From the NCBI GenBank assembly GCA_965223165.1, contig CBDCVQ010000001.1, positions 62,001 to 126,000 of the forward strand: 64,000 bases of DNA. Reading direction: 5' to 3'. The position numbers and the translations under genes are program-made. Of the stretch, positions 46,205 through 54,787 are shown piece after piece; within the stretch, counting starts at the first letter, position 1, and every line of letters begins with the position of its first letter. This stretch comes from JABDMH01 sp965223165. Lineage in GTDB: Bacteria > Bacteroidota > Bacteroidia > Chitinophagales > Saprospiraceae. The notes beneath the pieces were generated by a model that worked only from the letters and a program-made list of their open reading frames with translations, was not told where the DNA came from and searched no databases.

Positions 46205-46800
46205 GCAGGAAGGTCACCGCCATCGTTTTGGCCGCTGGCCTTTCGCGACGGATGGGTGCACACAACAAGATGCTGCACTCCATACAGGGCAAACCCATGC
46301 TGCGCCACGTGCTGGACCATTTGCAGGAGGCAAGGGTAGACCAAGTAGTGGTCGTCCTGGGTCACCAGGCCGGGGAGGTGGCAGCGATCATGCCGAAAAC
46401 TGACAAGATAGCTCACATTCACAACCCGGACTTCGCCCAAGGGATGAGCACCTCCATCAGTTGCGGCGTCTGTCATCTCTTGCAGCTCGGCAAGTGTGAT
46501 GCCTGCTTAATCTGCCTGGGAGACATGCCCTATCTACGATCCGAGGACTACGATCGTATTGTACAAGCCTATGTGGAAGATGATTCAACGACCATGGTAG
46601 CACCGGTCACCAGAGACGGTCGGCAGGGACATCCGGTCCTTTTTGATGCGGCCTACTTTGACCAGTTGGTAGCATTGCCCGTCAGTGACCAAGGAGCTAA
46701 AAACGTCATCCGTGCCGCCGGGGATCGGTGCAAGCTGCTCGAATTTGAGCATCAATGGATTCTCAAGGATATCGATCATCTGGAAGGGCCTGGCCACTGA
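46201..46800 (+). CDS. MocA-like NTP transferase (molybdenum cofactor cytidylyltransferase family)
   Basis: A 199-residue nucleotidyltransferase with the MobA/MocA-type fold. The GTG at 46201 overlaps the upstream stop (GTGA) and gives MSRKVTAIVLAAGLSRRMG, the NTP-binding signature. VVVLGHQA, LICLGDMPYL, and GRQGHPVLF (the MocA-type motif around the metal and base) fit a cofactor cytidylyltransferase or a related NTP transferase. It may serve the same molybdoenzyme as XdhC at 40773. A glycan-precursor nucleotidyltransferase cannot be excluded. Confidence 0.85.
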   Translation: MSRKVTAIVLAAGLSRRMGAHNKMLHSIQGKPMLRHVLDHLQEARVDQVVVVLGHQAGEVAAIMPKTDKIAHIHNPDFAQGMSTSISCGVCHLLQLGKCDACLICLGDMPYLRSEDYDRIVQAYVEDDSTTMVAPVTRDGRQGHPVLFDAAYFDQLVALPVSDQGAKNVIRAAGDRCKLLEFEHQWILKDIDHLEGPGH

Positions 46801-46824
46801 TATCCCAAGTCTCGGGGAGTGCTA

Positions 46825-46990
46825 CTAGTAGAGTTTCGCATTAAATCTTGTGGTTAATTCTAATGTCTTTTGTCCGCATACTTCGTTGCAAAGCCTCGCC
46901 ATAGCTACGGCTATGTCTGTGTTTCGCGCCTCGTCTGCGAACAAAATCCTATTAGAATTATTCGACATATCTAATGCGAAACTCTACTAG
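46825..46990. mobile_element. MITE-like long palindromic element
   Basis: A 166-bp noncoding palindrome with perfect 19-bp terminal inverted repeats (CTAGTAGAGTTTCGCATTA at 46825 and its complement ending at 46990). The arms stay alignable for about 60 bp (for example TTAATTCTAATGTC against AATAATTCTAATAGG) and meet at an apical CATAGC/GCTATG hairpin. No reading frame of note. A degenerate copy is at 34108. No clear target-site duplication is visible. The dispersed, palindromic, noncoding nature matches a MITE or similar non-autonomous element. Confidence 0.8.
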
Positions 46991-47098
46991 CTCATTTGGC
47001 TAGCCCGATTGTGTGGCAAATAAGAAGAGGGCGACGGCCCTCCCGAGAGAGGACTGTCGCACACGTATTCATCACTTACTTCGATCTTTGAGCCGCAC

Positions 47099-48820
47099 CT
47101 ATACAGGCTTGATGATCCAGCGCTGCGTGTCGTTGTTCTGAGCAGTGCGCGTCACCGCCGAGAAGTCTCGGGCGGAGGAGGTGTGGGCATCCAAAAAGCG
47201 CGCATTGCTCAGTTGCTGAATGGTATAGGTGTCATCGCCCAGGTCCTTTAGCACCCAGCGCTGCGTGTCATTATTCTGCGTGATGCGTGTCACGGCACTA
47301 AAATCCCGGCTGCTGTTTTCGTGTGCATCCAGATGTCGACCGCTGCTTCGCTGTTGAATCGTATAAACGACCCCCACCCGAGTCAATATCCAGCGCTGCG
47401 TGTCATTGTTTTGTGCCGTGCGCGTCACCACCGAAAAGTCGCTGGCTGCCGTCTGGTGCGCATCCAGGAAACGGTCGTTCACTTTCTGCTGGGCAGTATA
47501 AGATCCGTCGGCCAATCTTGATAGGATCCAGCACTGTGTGTCATTATTTTGGCGCGTACGCGTGACGACAGAAAAATCACTACCCACCACATGTGCATCC
47601 AGGTACCGGCCACTGCTAAGCTGCTGAATGGTGTACGTAGAAATGTCCTTCGTCTCAGGCAGAAAGACCCAACGCTGGGTATCGTTGTTTTGTACGGTGC
47701 GAGTCACCACATTAAAGGCCCCGGACTGATGGGCATCCACAAAGCGGTCACTGCTCTTTTGCTGCATGGTGTAAAGGGCTCCGATCGGCGTCAAGATCCA
47801 TCGCTGGGTATTATTGTTTTGCGATGTGCGAGTCACCGCCGAAAAGTCCTTTCCGGAAGACTGGTAGGCATCGAGAAACCGATTGTTGACCTTTTGTTGG
47901 ATCGTGTAGGTGCCTTGCAGGGCTGGTGCCTCCAGGTTTCGGAGGGTGGGTGATTCCTCCAAGAGTCGTTCAATCCGCACGCCCGAATTCGACCCGGTCC
48001 CCGCCGTGGTACACCCGCCGTTGGTATGAACCCCAATGATTCGGCCGCTCGAAGCCCGCCAGATGGCAGATCCGGAATTTCCTCCCAGAGTATCAATATC
48101 GTTGTATCGCACGCGATCGCCGCTGAAGGATGTCAGTGGCCCCGCCTCAATCCGCTTAGGCACACCTGCCGGATGCCCGATGATACATATCATGTCGCCC
48201 ACGTTGGCATCTTGCCTGGCCACCCGACCAAATCCATAGGTGTCGCCAGGCGAACCGGCCAGACGCACGATGGCAAAATCCAACCCGCCCAGTCGGTATT
48301 CGATCAGCTCCTCTATGGCAAATTCGTCGGCTGTTTGCAGGGTGCCACTCGGATCGACTTGATAGTTAAAATTGACATGCATGTTGCGGGCGATTTCTTC
48401 GACCGGGATGATGTCGGTGCTGCCGTTGATGCGAGGCCGCTGCCATCCACCCCCCGTTTGATCAAAGCAGTGACCGGCGGTCAAAAACAGGTTAGGGGTG
48501 ATTAGAGTGCCCGTACACCAACGCACGCCCGAGACATTGCCGGGGTCGTTGTAGATCGTGGCAAGATTATCATTCCACTGGAGTTGGCCGACGGGCCGCT
48601 CATGCGCATCTACAAATGCACGGCTTACCCCCAGCGTACCGTCGTACTGTTCGACAGGTTGTGAGTCATCGGTGGCCCCGCATTGGGATTCGAGCAGCGA
48701 CTCATAGAACCCGGCAGAGACCGTCTCTGCGCCGTTGGACATACTTTCCAAAATGCCACTAATCTCTTCGGGCAATGGGGGAAAAAGTACCCCTTCATTC
48801 TGGTTTCGTTGTTGTGCCAT
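47099..48820 (-). CDS. Trypsin-fold serine protease with six C-terminal repeats
   Basis: A 573-residue protein. The S1/V8-like protease domain (about 75-290) has the triad His117 (TAGHC), Asp181 (LDFAIV) and Ser249 (GGNSGSAIW). From about residue 305, six tandem repeats of about 45 residues follow, each like YTIQQ...RFLDAH...VTRT..QNNDTQRWIL; six such lobes would form two beta-trefoils (ricin-like, QxW-type), probably binding carbohydrate. No signal peptide is visible at the chosen ATG: MAQQRNQNEGVLFPPLPEEI is polar, and an upstream start is not evident. No T9SS sorting domain. Downstream repeats could in principle also act as substrate-binding. Confidence 0.87.
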   Translation of the reverse strand: MAQQRNQNEGVLFPPLPEEISGILESMSNGAETVSAGFYESLLESQCGATDDSQPVEQYDGTLGVSRAFVDAHERPVGQLQWNDNLATIYNDPGNVSGVRWCTGTLITPNLFLTAGHCFDQTGGGWQRPRINGSTDIIPVEEIARNMHVNFNYQVDPSGTLQTADEFAIEELIEYRLGGLDFAIVRLAGSPGDTYGFGRVARQDANVGDMICIIGHPAGVPKRIEAGPLTSFSGDRVRYNDIDTLGGNSGSAIWRASSGRIIGVHTNGGCTTAGTGSNSGVRIERLLEESPTLRNLEAPALQGTYTIQQKVNNRFLDAYQSSGKDFSAVTRTSQNNNTQRWILTPIGALYTMQQKSSDRFVDAHQSGAFNVVTRTVQNNDTQRWVFLPETKDISTYTIQQLSSGRYLDAHVVGSDFSVVTRTRQNNDTQCWILSRLADGSYTAQQKVNDRFLDAHQTAASDFSVVTRTAQNNDTQRWILTRVGVVYTIQQRSSGRHLDAHENSSRDFSAVTRITQNNDTQRWVLKDLGDDTYTIQQLSNARFLDAHTSSARDFSAVTRTAQNNDTQRWIIKPV

Positions 48821-49102
48821 TACGGTTGATTTTTTTGGTTACTAAAAAATGTTTCAGGACGTTGGCGCTAGCCTCCGGTACAAGCCGCCCGAATAATCGA
48901 CTGCGCCCACGACATCGGTCTAAGTGGACGGGGAGTGGCCTTAATGCGTGTTCGGAAAAATGTAAACTGTCTGTAGAGTAATGGATGAAGGATCGCGATG
49001 GTCACCCCCCATCAAGTATTTTTTTTGTTAAAGGTGGATTGATTCCGCCAAGTGAGGCGTGCTATACATCTTGAATCGTCCCAGATAGGGACCGTGGTGA
49101 TA

Positions 49103-49726
49103 CTAGGCCTTAGGCACCGCGGTGCCCCAGAAATTGAAGCAGGCCGGTCTGAATCCGGGGATATACATCGTCTCCATCTGAGCCATGCTAAAATATTGCT
49201 CTTGGATCAGAGCAGGTATATCGCGAATCAACTGACAACCACCTCCCAGACGCTTCCAGATCGGATTCAGTCGGCGTTGCCACTTTTGCACTTCCGGGTC
49301 GGGCGCAAGACCATGCTCGCAAAAGAGAAGCCTGCCATCAGGCTTAAGCACTCGATGCATTTCACGCATGGAGGATGCCACGTCGCTGATCGTGCACAGC
49401 GTGTAGGTGATCACGATGCAGTCCATCGAGTGATCGTCGACGGGCATTTGCTCGGCAAATCCACGCACGTATTCTACCGCCAATTGGTCTCGATTGATGT
49501 TTGATTGTGCAATGGCCCACATCTGCTCCGACGGATCCAATGCATAAAGACGCTCTACCCTCTCGGGATCATAAAATTTGAAGTTGAGACCGCTCCCGAC
49601 TCCCACCTCCAAGACCGTCCCGGAGGCCCGGGGAACGAGCTTCTGCCTCTGCTTCATGTTGGGTCCTGAAGCACATAGCGCATTGGTCACCTTAGGTAGA
49701 ATGTATTTATCGTAGAGATTGGTCAT
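49103..49726 (-). CDS. Class I SAM-dependent methyltransferase
   Basis: A 207-residue small-molecule methyltransferase (UbiE/METTL7-like). Motif I is VLEVGVGSGLNF, with an acidic ALDPSEQM motif II, and CIVITYTLCTISDVASSMREMHRVLKPDGRLLFCEHG as motif IV/V and later. The terminal region FSMAQMETMYIPGF resembles the METTL7/phospholipid methyltransferase group. Its start overlaps the stop of the alpha/beta hydrolase gene by 4 bp, so the two are co-transcribed. Substrate unknown. Confidence 0.88.
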   Translation of the reverse strand: MTNLYDKYILPKVTNALCASGPNMKQRQKLVPRASGTVLEVGVGSGLNFKFYDPERVERLYALDPSEQMWAIAQSNINRDQLAVEYVRGFAEQMPVDDHSMDCIVITYTLCTISDVASSMREMHRVLKPDGRLLFCEHGLAPDPEVQKWQRRLNPIWKRLGGGCQLIRDIPALIQEQYFSMAQMETMYIPGFRPACFNFWGTAVPKA

Positions 49727-50520
49727 GGGTCCAACTGTTTCAGAAAATCTTGCATGGCCTCATTGACAAACGCCGGCTCCTCCACGGTGGAAAGATGCCC
49801 TGCCCTGGGAATCCTGATGAGATGTGAATGTTGAATTTGCCGATGCATAACTTCCGCCTTCTCAGGATCCGTGAGGATATCATCCTCCCCGACCAGGATC
49901 AGCGTCTGATGGTCAATTTGTGGAAGCAGATGAGTAATACCTTTTCTTTGCATGACGCCGCCAATGGCTTTTATGATGCCGGCACGATCATTGGCTATGA
50001 AGTGATCTTTCCAGGTCTGTCGCAATTCGCTGCGCTTCAGAGCTGCTTTGCCCATAAACATCTTCAGTACACGACCAGCTAAGATCTTTAGACCAAAGTT
50101 CTTGCCTACCCATACCATCGCTTTATTCCGCACATTGCTCATAGTGGGTTCGGGCTCAGAGGAGGTGTCAATTAAGATCAAGGATTTGATCAACTCAGGA
50201 TATTTGATCGCCAGCCGCATGGCCACCATTCCTCCCATGGAAAACCCAACGAAATGACATGGGGCAGCATTCGTCACTTCGATAAATTCGCGGACATCCT
50301 CAGTAAGTGTTTCGAAATCATAGCCCCCGGCCGTGATCTCACTCTGCCCCTGCCCCCGAAAGTCCAAGCGCAGACAGCGATAGCGATCCTTGAAAAAGGC
50401 GACCTGATCATCAAACATGCGCAAATTGAATAGGAGACTATGGCCAAAGACCATCGTTTCGGTTCCTTGGCCCTCCTCCTCGTAGTAGAGCCTTGCGTTT
50501 GTCAGATTTAGGAAAGGCAT
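49723..50520 (-). CDS. Alpha/beta hydrolase
   Basis: A 265-residue esterase/haloperoxidase-like hydrolase. The ATG at 50520 is preferred to 50616: MPFLNLTNARLYYEEEGQGT begins the fold directly, and the additional upstream residues are unlike family N-termini. Catalytic nucleophile in GFSMGG (elbow G-x-S-x-G), acid in GEDD, and His in RAGHLSTVE near the C-terminus. A LRLDFRGQGQSE oxyanion-side motif is present. Co-transcribed with the methyltransferase. Substrate unknown; carboxylester or lactone type. Confidence 0.88.
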   Translation of the reverse strand: MPFLNLTNARLYYEEEGQGTETMVFGHSLLFNLRMFDDQVAFFKDRYRCLRLDFRGQGQSEITAGGYDFETLTEDVREFIEVTNAAPCHFVGFSMGGMVAMRLAIKYPELIKSLILIDTSSEPEPTMSNVRNKAMVWVGKNFGLKILAGRVLKMFMGKAALKRSELRQTWKDHFIANDRAGIIKAIGGVMQRKGITHLLPQIDHQTLILVGEDDILTDPEKAEVMHRQIQHSHLIRIPRAGHLSTVEEPAFVNEAMQDFLKQLDP

Positions 50521-50713
50521 ATCGTGCGGGAGATTTATGTCTTCTCTGAAGATACAGCTTATGACGCGACCAGACCTCAAAAAACACGACGCCTGCTGTG
50601 GCCGGCTGCGGACCACAAGTAATCAGGTCTACGTTCTTGGCGGATGATCGGCTGGGATCTGGCCTCGCCTGAAGGAATTAGCCGTATTTTTATCGGCCTC
50701 AGTAGCGCCAAAC

Positions 50714-51748
50714 ATGACAGCAAAAGCAACAACCTACAATGGTGACCGCACCTTCTCAGTTGTATCTAAGTCGCCAGAAACCCCTGCCGCTGACGAGGTC
50801 CGAGTCAAGGTGGCGTATTGTGGTGTATGCGGAACCGACGTACACATCTATCACGGCATGATGGACAAACGCGTCCAAATACCTATCACCATCGGGCATG
50901 AAATGTCCGGGACCATCGATGCCGTGGGGTCAGAAGTGGTGGGTTTTTCCATGGGTGAAAAGGTGGTGGTCCGACCGCTGGACGACCGTGGAGCCCTGGC
51001 CTCTGACAAGGGATTCAAACACATTTGCCGCAACTTGAAATTTATCGGTATTGATAGTCCCGGGGCAATGCAGCAGTATTGGAACGTGCCCGCCTTTACC
51101 CTGCATAAATTGCCAAACGACATCGACATGCAGTTAGCGGCGCTGGTCGAGCCTTTGGCTGTTGCTTGCCATGACGTCCGCAGAGCACGCTTAAAAAAGG
51201 GCGAGACAGCAGTCGTCCTAGGAGGAGGTCCGATCGGACTGCTGGTGGCGTTGGTTGCTCGGCACACCGGTGCAAGGGTCATTGTCTGCGAGGTCAACCC
51301 GGAGCGAAAAGCCCTAGCCCTCGATCTCGGGTTTCAAGTAATGGACCCACTGGAGTCCGACGTGAGGCACATGATCGAGCACCAGACCGATGGATTCGGT
51401 GCGGACGTCGTCTTTGAGGTAGCCGGTGTACCCGCCACGGTCCAATTGATGACGGACATCGCGGGTATCCGCAGCCGCATCGTGATGGTTGCGATCCATG
51501 GGCAGAAGCGGGAAGTAGATCTATTTCAATTTTTCTGGAAAGAACTTGAGCTCATTGGAGCTAGAGTATATGAAAGAGAGGACTACATCCAAGCCATCGA
51601 CCTGGTAACAATGAATGACCTACCTCTGCAAAGATTAATTACGGATGTACAGCCGATCTCGCAAATTCAGCGAGTTTTTGAAAAGATTGATCAAAACCCC
51701 AGCGGCATGAAGGTGCTCCTGGATTGTCAGGCATGGGATGAGAAATAG
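50714..51748 (+). CDS. Zinc-dependent MDR dehydrogenase (polyol/threonine dehydrogenase type)
   Basis: A 344-residue medium-chain dehydrogenase. Catalytic zinc residues Cys39 (CGVCGTDVH), His62/Glu63 (GHEMSG); the NAD-binding Rossmann motif is VVLGGGPIGLLVAL. The four-cysteine structural-zinc loop is missing. Closest in pattern to sorbitol/threonine dehydrogenase-like enzymes. It starts a run of sugar-type dehydrogenases: the KduD-like gene begins 21 bp later. Probably oxidises a sugar or sugar acid alcohol group. Confidence 0.88.
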   Translation: MTAKATTYNGDRTFSVVSKSPETPAADEVRVKVAYCGVCGTDVHIYHGMMDKRVQIPITIGHEMSGTIDAVGSEVVGFSMGEKVVVRPLDDRGALASDKGFKHICRNLKFIGIDSPGAMQQYWNVPAFTLHKLPNDIDMQLAALVEPLAVACHDVRRARLKKGETAVVLGGGPIGLLVALVARHTGARVIVCEVNPERKALALDLGFQVMDPLESDVRHMIEHQTDGFGADVVFEVAGVPATVQLMTDIAGIRSRIVMVAIHGQKREVDLFQFFWKELELIGARVYEREDYIQAIDLVTMNDLPLQRLITDVQPISQIQRVFEKIDQNPSGMKVLLDCQAWDEK

Positions 51749-51769
51749 AGATAGAAAAACAAAACGAAG

Positions 51770-52540
51770 ATGAGCATTCTGGATCAATTTAAACTGGATG
51801 GCAAAGTGGCACTGGTCACCGGCTGTAAGCGTGGCATTGGAAGGGCCATGGCCGTCGCGCTTGCCGAGGCAGGTGCCGACATCATCGGAGTATCCGCCAC
51901 CTTGGAATTAGCCGGTAGCGACATCTCCGAGGACATTGAAGAAATGGGCCGAAAGTTCACCGCCTACCAATGTGATTTTTCGGACCGAAGTTCCCTCTAT
52001 GCATTCATCCAATCCGTCAAGCGTGCACATCCAACCATCGACATTTTAGTCAATAATGCCGGTGCGATTTTACGAAAACCGGCGGCCGAGCATCCCGATG
52101 AATATTGGGATAAGATCGTCGAGGTAAATCAAAGCGCCCAATTTATTCTCTCTCGAGAATTTGGCAAAGAAATGATCGCGCGGGGCAAAGGCAAGATCAT
52201 TTTCACAGCTTCACTATTGACCTTTCAGGGCGGCATCACCGTCCCCGGATACGCCGCCAGCAAAGGCGCCATCGGACAACTGACCATGGCCTTGGCCAAC
52301 GAATGGGCGAGCAAGGGAGTCAATGTCAACGCCATCGCCCCAGGGTACATCGCCACCGACAACACGACGGCACTACGGGCCGACGAAAATCGAAGCGCCT
52401 CGATTCTCGCCCGGATTCCTGCGGGACGTTGGGGCACCCCGGACGACTTTAAGGGCATTACAGTCTTCTTGGCCTCTCCCGCTTCTGACTATATGCACGG
52501 TGCCGTCATCCTAGTGGATGGAGGTTGGCTGGGCAGGTAG
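51770..52540 (+). CDS. SDR family oxidoreductase, KduD-like
   Basis: A 256-residue short-chain dehydrogenase with cofactor motif TGCKRGIG, NNAG at 95-98, and catalytic Asn120, Ser148, Tyr161 and Lys165 (YAASK). The N-terminal FKLDGKVALVTGCKRGIGRA and the PGYIATDNTTALR segment are characteristic of 2-dehydro-3-deoxy-D-gluconate 5-dehydrogenase (KduD) and relatives that oxidise deoxy-keto-sugar acids. Downstream of the MDR gene with 21 bp spacing, so likely co-transcribed. Substrate is inferred from the neighbourhood, not established. Confidence 0.88.
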   Translation: MSILDQFKLDGKVALVTGCKRGIGRAMAVALAEAGADIIGVSATLELAGSDISEDIEEMGRKFTAYQCDFSDRSSLYAFIQSVKRAHPTIDILVNNAGAILRKPAAEHPDEYWDKIVEVNQSAQFILSREFGKEMIARGKGKIIFTASLLTFQGGITVPGYAASKGAIGQLTMALANEWASKGVNVNAIAPGYIATDNTTALRADENRSASILARIPAGRWGTPDDFKGITVFLASPASDYMHGAVILVDGGWLGR

Positions 52541-52676
52541 TTAAACTTCATGATCTAGCCCTTCGATCAATAGGAAGTGGGGACAATGATGAACACTCAA
52601 ACTAATTATTTGGCCAAGAATCGAACTCATCAATTAATGGTAGAATTTATTGCCAAAATAAACTGAGAACAGTTCC

Positions 52677-53921
52677 ATGCGAGGGAGGAAAACACAATCA
52701 GGAAAAGATACTGCGCATTTTTTTCATTCGGCTTTGCAATTCTTCCTGATGGCCTTCTGCTTGCTTTTGTGCGTTTGCCAATCCGATGCCCCACCAAGTA
52801 GGGCAGCCGCAACGACCATCTCGGATGCAGACCTCGATCGCCTTGGTATCACAAATCGTGACTCCCTCAGTGCCGCTTCTCAACGAGCGCTGGCATGGCC
52901 AGATTTGGGCAATGAGTGGTTTTGCGAGTTTCGGGTATCTGATCTTAAGGGAGATCTTGCCTACGAGGAGGGGGTCGTGCGCAGGGATCCAAGTGCGGTC
53001 ATCCAAGTCGATGGCACGTATTATGTCTGGTACTCTAAGAGCACCGGCACCACCGATGGATTTGGCGGCGATATTGAAAACGAAAAGGTATTTCCCTGGG
53101 ACCGCTGTGATCTCTGGTACGCAAGTTCCGACGATGGGTGGACGTGGAAGGAGGAGGGATTGGCTGTACCTCGGGGCCCGGCAGGTGCCTATGATGACCG
53201 CTCTGTATTCACCACAGAGGTGCTACAGCATGGGGGAAAATACTACCTCACCTATCAGACAGTCAAATCTCCCTACGTGGTACGTGTGAAAAACCAGGTT
53301 GGACTCGCTTGGGCAGATAGCCCACATGGCCCGTGGACAAAAAGTGAAGAGCCCATTCTGAGCCCGGCTGACAACGGCATCTGGGACGGCGATGAGGACA
53401 ACCGCTTTCGCGTGATCAAGAAAGGGGACTTTGATAGCCACAAGGTACATGACCCTTGCCTCATGTACTACCGCGACAAATTTTACCTCTTCTACAAGGG
53501 GGAGCAGATGGGCGAAGAAATCACCTTCGGTGGCCGCCAGATAAGGCACGGAGTGGCGATCGCCGACAACCCGCTAGGACCCTACGTCAAGTCGCCTTTC
53601 AACCCCATCTCCAACAGCGGACACGAAATCTGCGTCTGGCATTATCAGGGCGGCATTTCCTCCCTTATCACTACCGATGGTCCCGAGAAAAATACGATCC
53701 AATGGTCGCCGGATGGGATCAACTTTGAGATCAGGTCAGTGATCAAGGCCCCTCCGCACGCTATTGGCCTAGTGCGGTCCCTCGACACGGAAAAGGATCC
53801 CCTAGCGGCCTTGGAATGGGGCCTCACACACCAATACGCAAGCAGGGATTATCAGTACATCCGGCGTTTCGAAGGACGTCGCCGGACCCATTCGGCGGCC
53901 AAGGGAGAAGCAGGGAGATGA
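52677..53921 (+). CDS. GH117-like glycoside hydrolase (five-bladed propeller), lipoprotein-like
   Basis: A 414-residue exported enzyme whose motifs resemble family GH117 alpha-1,3-(3,6-anhydro)-L-galactosidases: LSAASQRALAWPDLGNEWF, RRDPSAVIQVDGTYYVWY, WDRCDLWYASSDDGWTW, AYDDRSVFTTEVL, and GDFDSHKVHDPCLM then YLFYKGEQMGEEI. It starts with a hydrophobic segment containing LLLCVCQS, probably a signal, although the lipobox is not canonical. GH117 removes 3,6-anhydro-L-galactose from agar/porphyran oligosaccharides; GH43-like is the alternative. Located right after two sugar dehydrogenases that could act on the released monosaccharide. Confidence 0.78.
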   Translation: MRGRKTQSGKDTAHFFHSALQFFLMAFCLLLCVCQSDAPPSRAAATTISDADLDRLGITNRDSLSAASQRALAWPDLGNEWFCEFRVSDLKGDLAYEEGVVRRDPSAVIQVDGTYYVWYSKSTGTTDGFGGDIENEKVFPWDRCDLWYASSDDGWTWKEEGLAVPRGPAGAYDDRSVFTTEVLQHGGKYYLTYQTVKSPYVVRVKNQVGLAWADSPHGPWTKSEEPILSPADNGIWDGDEDNRFRVIKKGDFDSHKVHDPCLMYYRDKFYLFYKGEQMGEEITFGGRQIRHGVAIADNPLGPYVKSPFNPISNSGHEICVWHYQGGISSLITTDGPEKNTIQWSPDGINFEIRSVIKAPPHAIGLVRSLDTEKDPLAALEWGLTHQYASRDYQYIRRFEGRRRTHSAAKGEAGR

Positions 53922-53946
53922 TCATTAGCAAATCCTTGCAAGAAGA

Positions 53947-54717
53947 TTAGACATGCCGATCGAAGAACCTCAGACTCTTCTCCACGTGTAGACGCCAATA
54001 AGGCCATTCGTGCCCCCCCTCGAATTCGTGATATTGGTGACTGACGCCCAGGTCCGTCAGCTGCCGATGTAAGTGTCGGTTGCCCTCGAGAAGCGGATCC
54101 TCCGTGCCGCAATCAAATCGCAACGCAGGTAATTTGCCTTGGGCCGCACGTACGGCATCGATCACGTCAGGCAGATCAGTGGCGGACGTATAGGACCATA
54201 GCGGTTCCTCCACAAAATGCATCATTTCCTCCAGACGCGTGATCGCGCTGTGGCTTGATATCGCTCGAAATTTGTCGGCAAAACGCATGCCCAGCATCAG
54301 GGCACCGTACCCTCCCATGGACAAACCTCCAATGCACAAAGGGGAATCTGTGCTTGCTCCCTCAATCGTCTCTACAATCGCCAAGGGTACGTCATCCACA
54401 ATCCATCGGTCAAACTGCTTGTTGTCGTGGGTGAAGTAGGCCGAGCCATCACCCCACAGGCCATCAGAGGGCATGGCCACAATAGCTGGACGGATGAGCC
54501 CTCTCTCGATGAGGCGTTGGGCTGTGCGGTGTGCACCCCCTCGTAATGCCCAACTCCACGCACTACCATAAACACCGTGCAGTAAGATGTGGATTGGCAG
54601 GGTGACGTTGTCGCTAACTTGAGGAACAAACACGCAAATATCACCGCGCCCTTGCAGATGAGGCGTCTTGACGACAATAAAACGCAGGCCTTCGTGCTCG
54701 TAAGCTGGCTCACTAAT
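53947..54717 (-). CDS. Esterase-type alpha/beta hydrolase, start uncertain
   Basis: An esterase D/feruloyl-esterase-like hydrolase. The nucleophile is in GGLSMGGYG, the acid in GTEDPL, and the base in FEGGHEWPYW; HILLHGVYGSAWSW is the oxyanion-side motif. A GTG start at 54633 would cut off residues that read EGLRFIVVKTPHL followed by QGRGDICVFVP, which match the family's N-terminal strand, so the coding region extends further. No ATG/GTG/TTG is in frame; the nearest plausible starts are ATT at 54717 or a start lost by mutation or by a 1-bp error. GTG at 54713 has a good ribosome site but is in another frame. Convergent with the GH117-like gene. Confidence 0.78.
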   Translation of the reverse strand: MSEPAYEHEGLRFIVVKTPHLQGRGDICVFVPQVSDNVTLPIHILLHGVYGSAWSWALRGGAHRTAQRLIERGLIRPAIVAMPSDGLWGDGSAYFTHDNKQFDRWIVDDVPLAIVETIEGASTDSPLCIGGLSMGGYGALMLGMRFADKFRAISSHSAITRLEEMMHFVEEPLWSYTSATDLPDVIDAVRAAQGKLPALRFDCGTEDPLLEGNRHLHRQLTDLGVSHQYHEFEGGHEWPYWRLHVEKSLRFFDRHV

Positions 54718-54787
54718 TCCTATAGTGCGAAATTGGCTGATATCCCTTAATTTCTTGTGACTAGTACAGTTTTTTAAGCGATCATAT

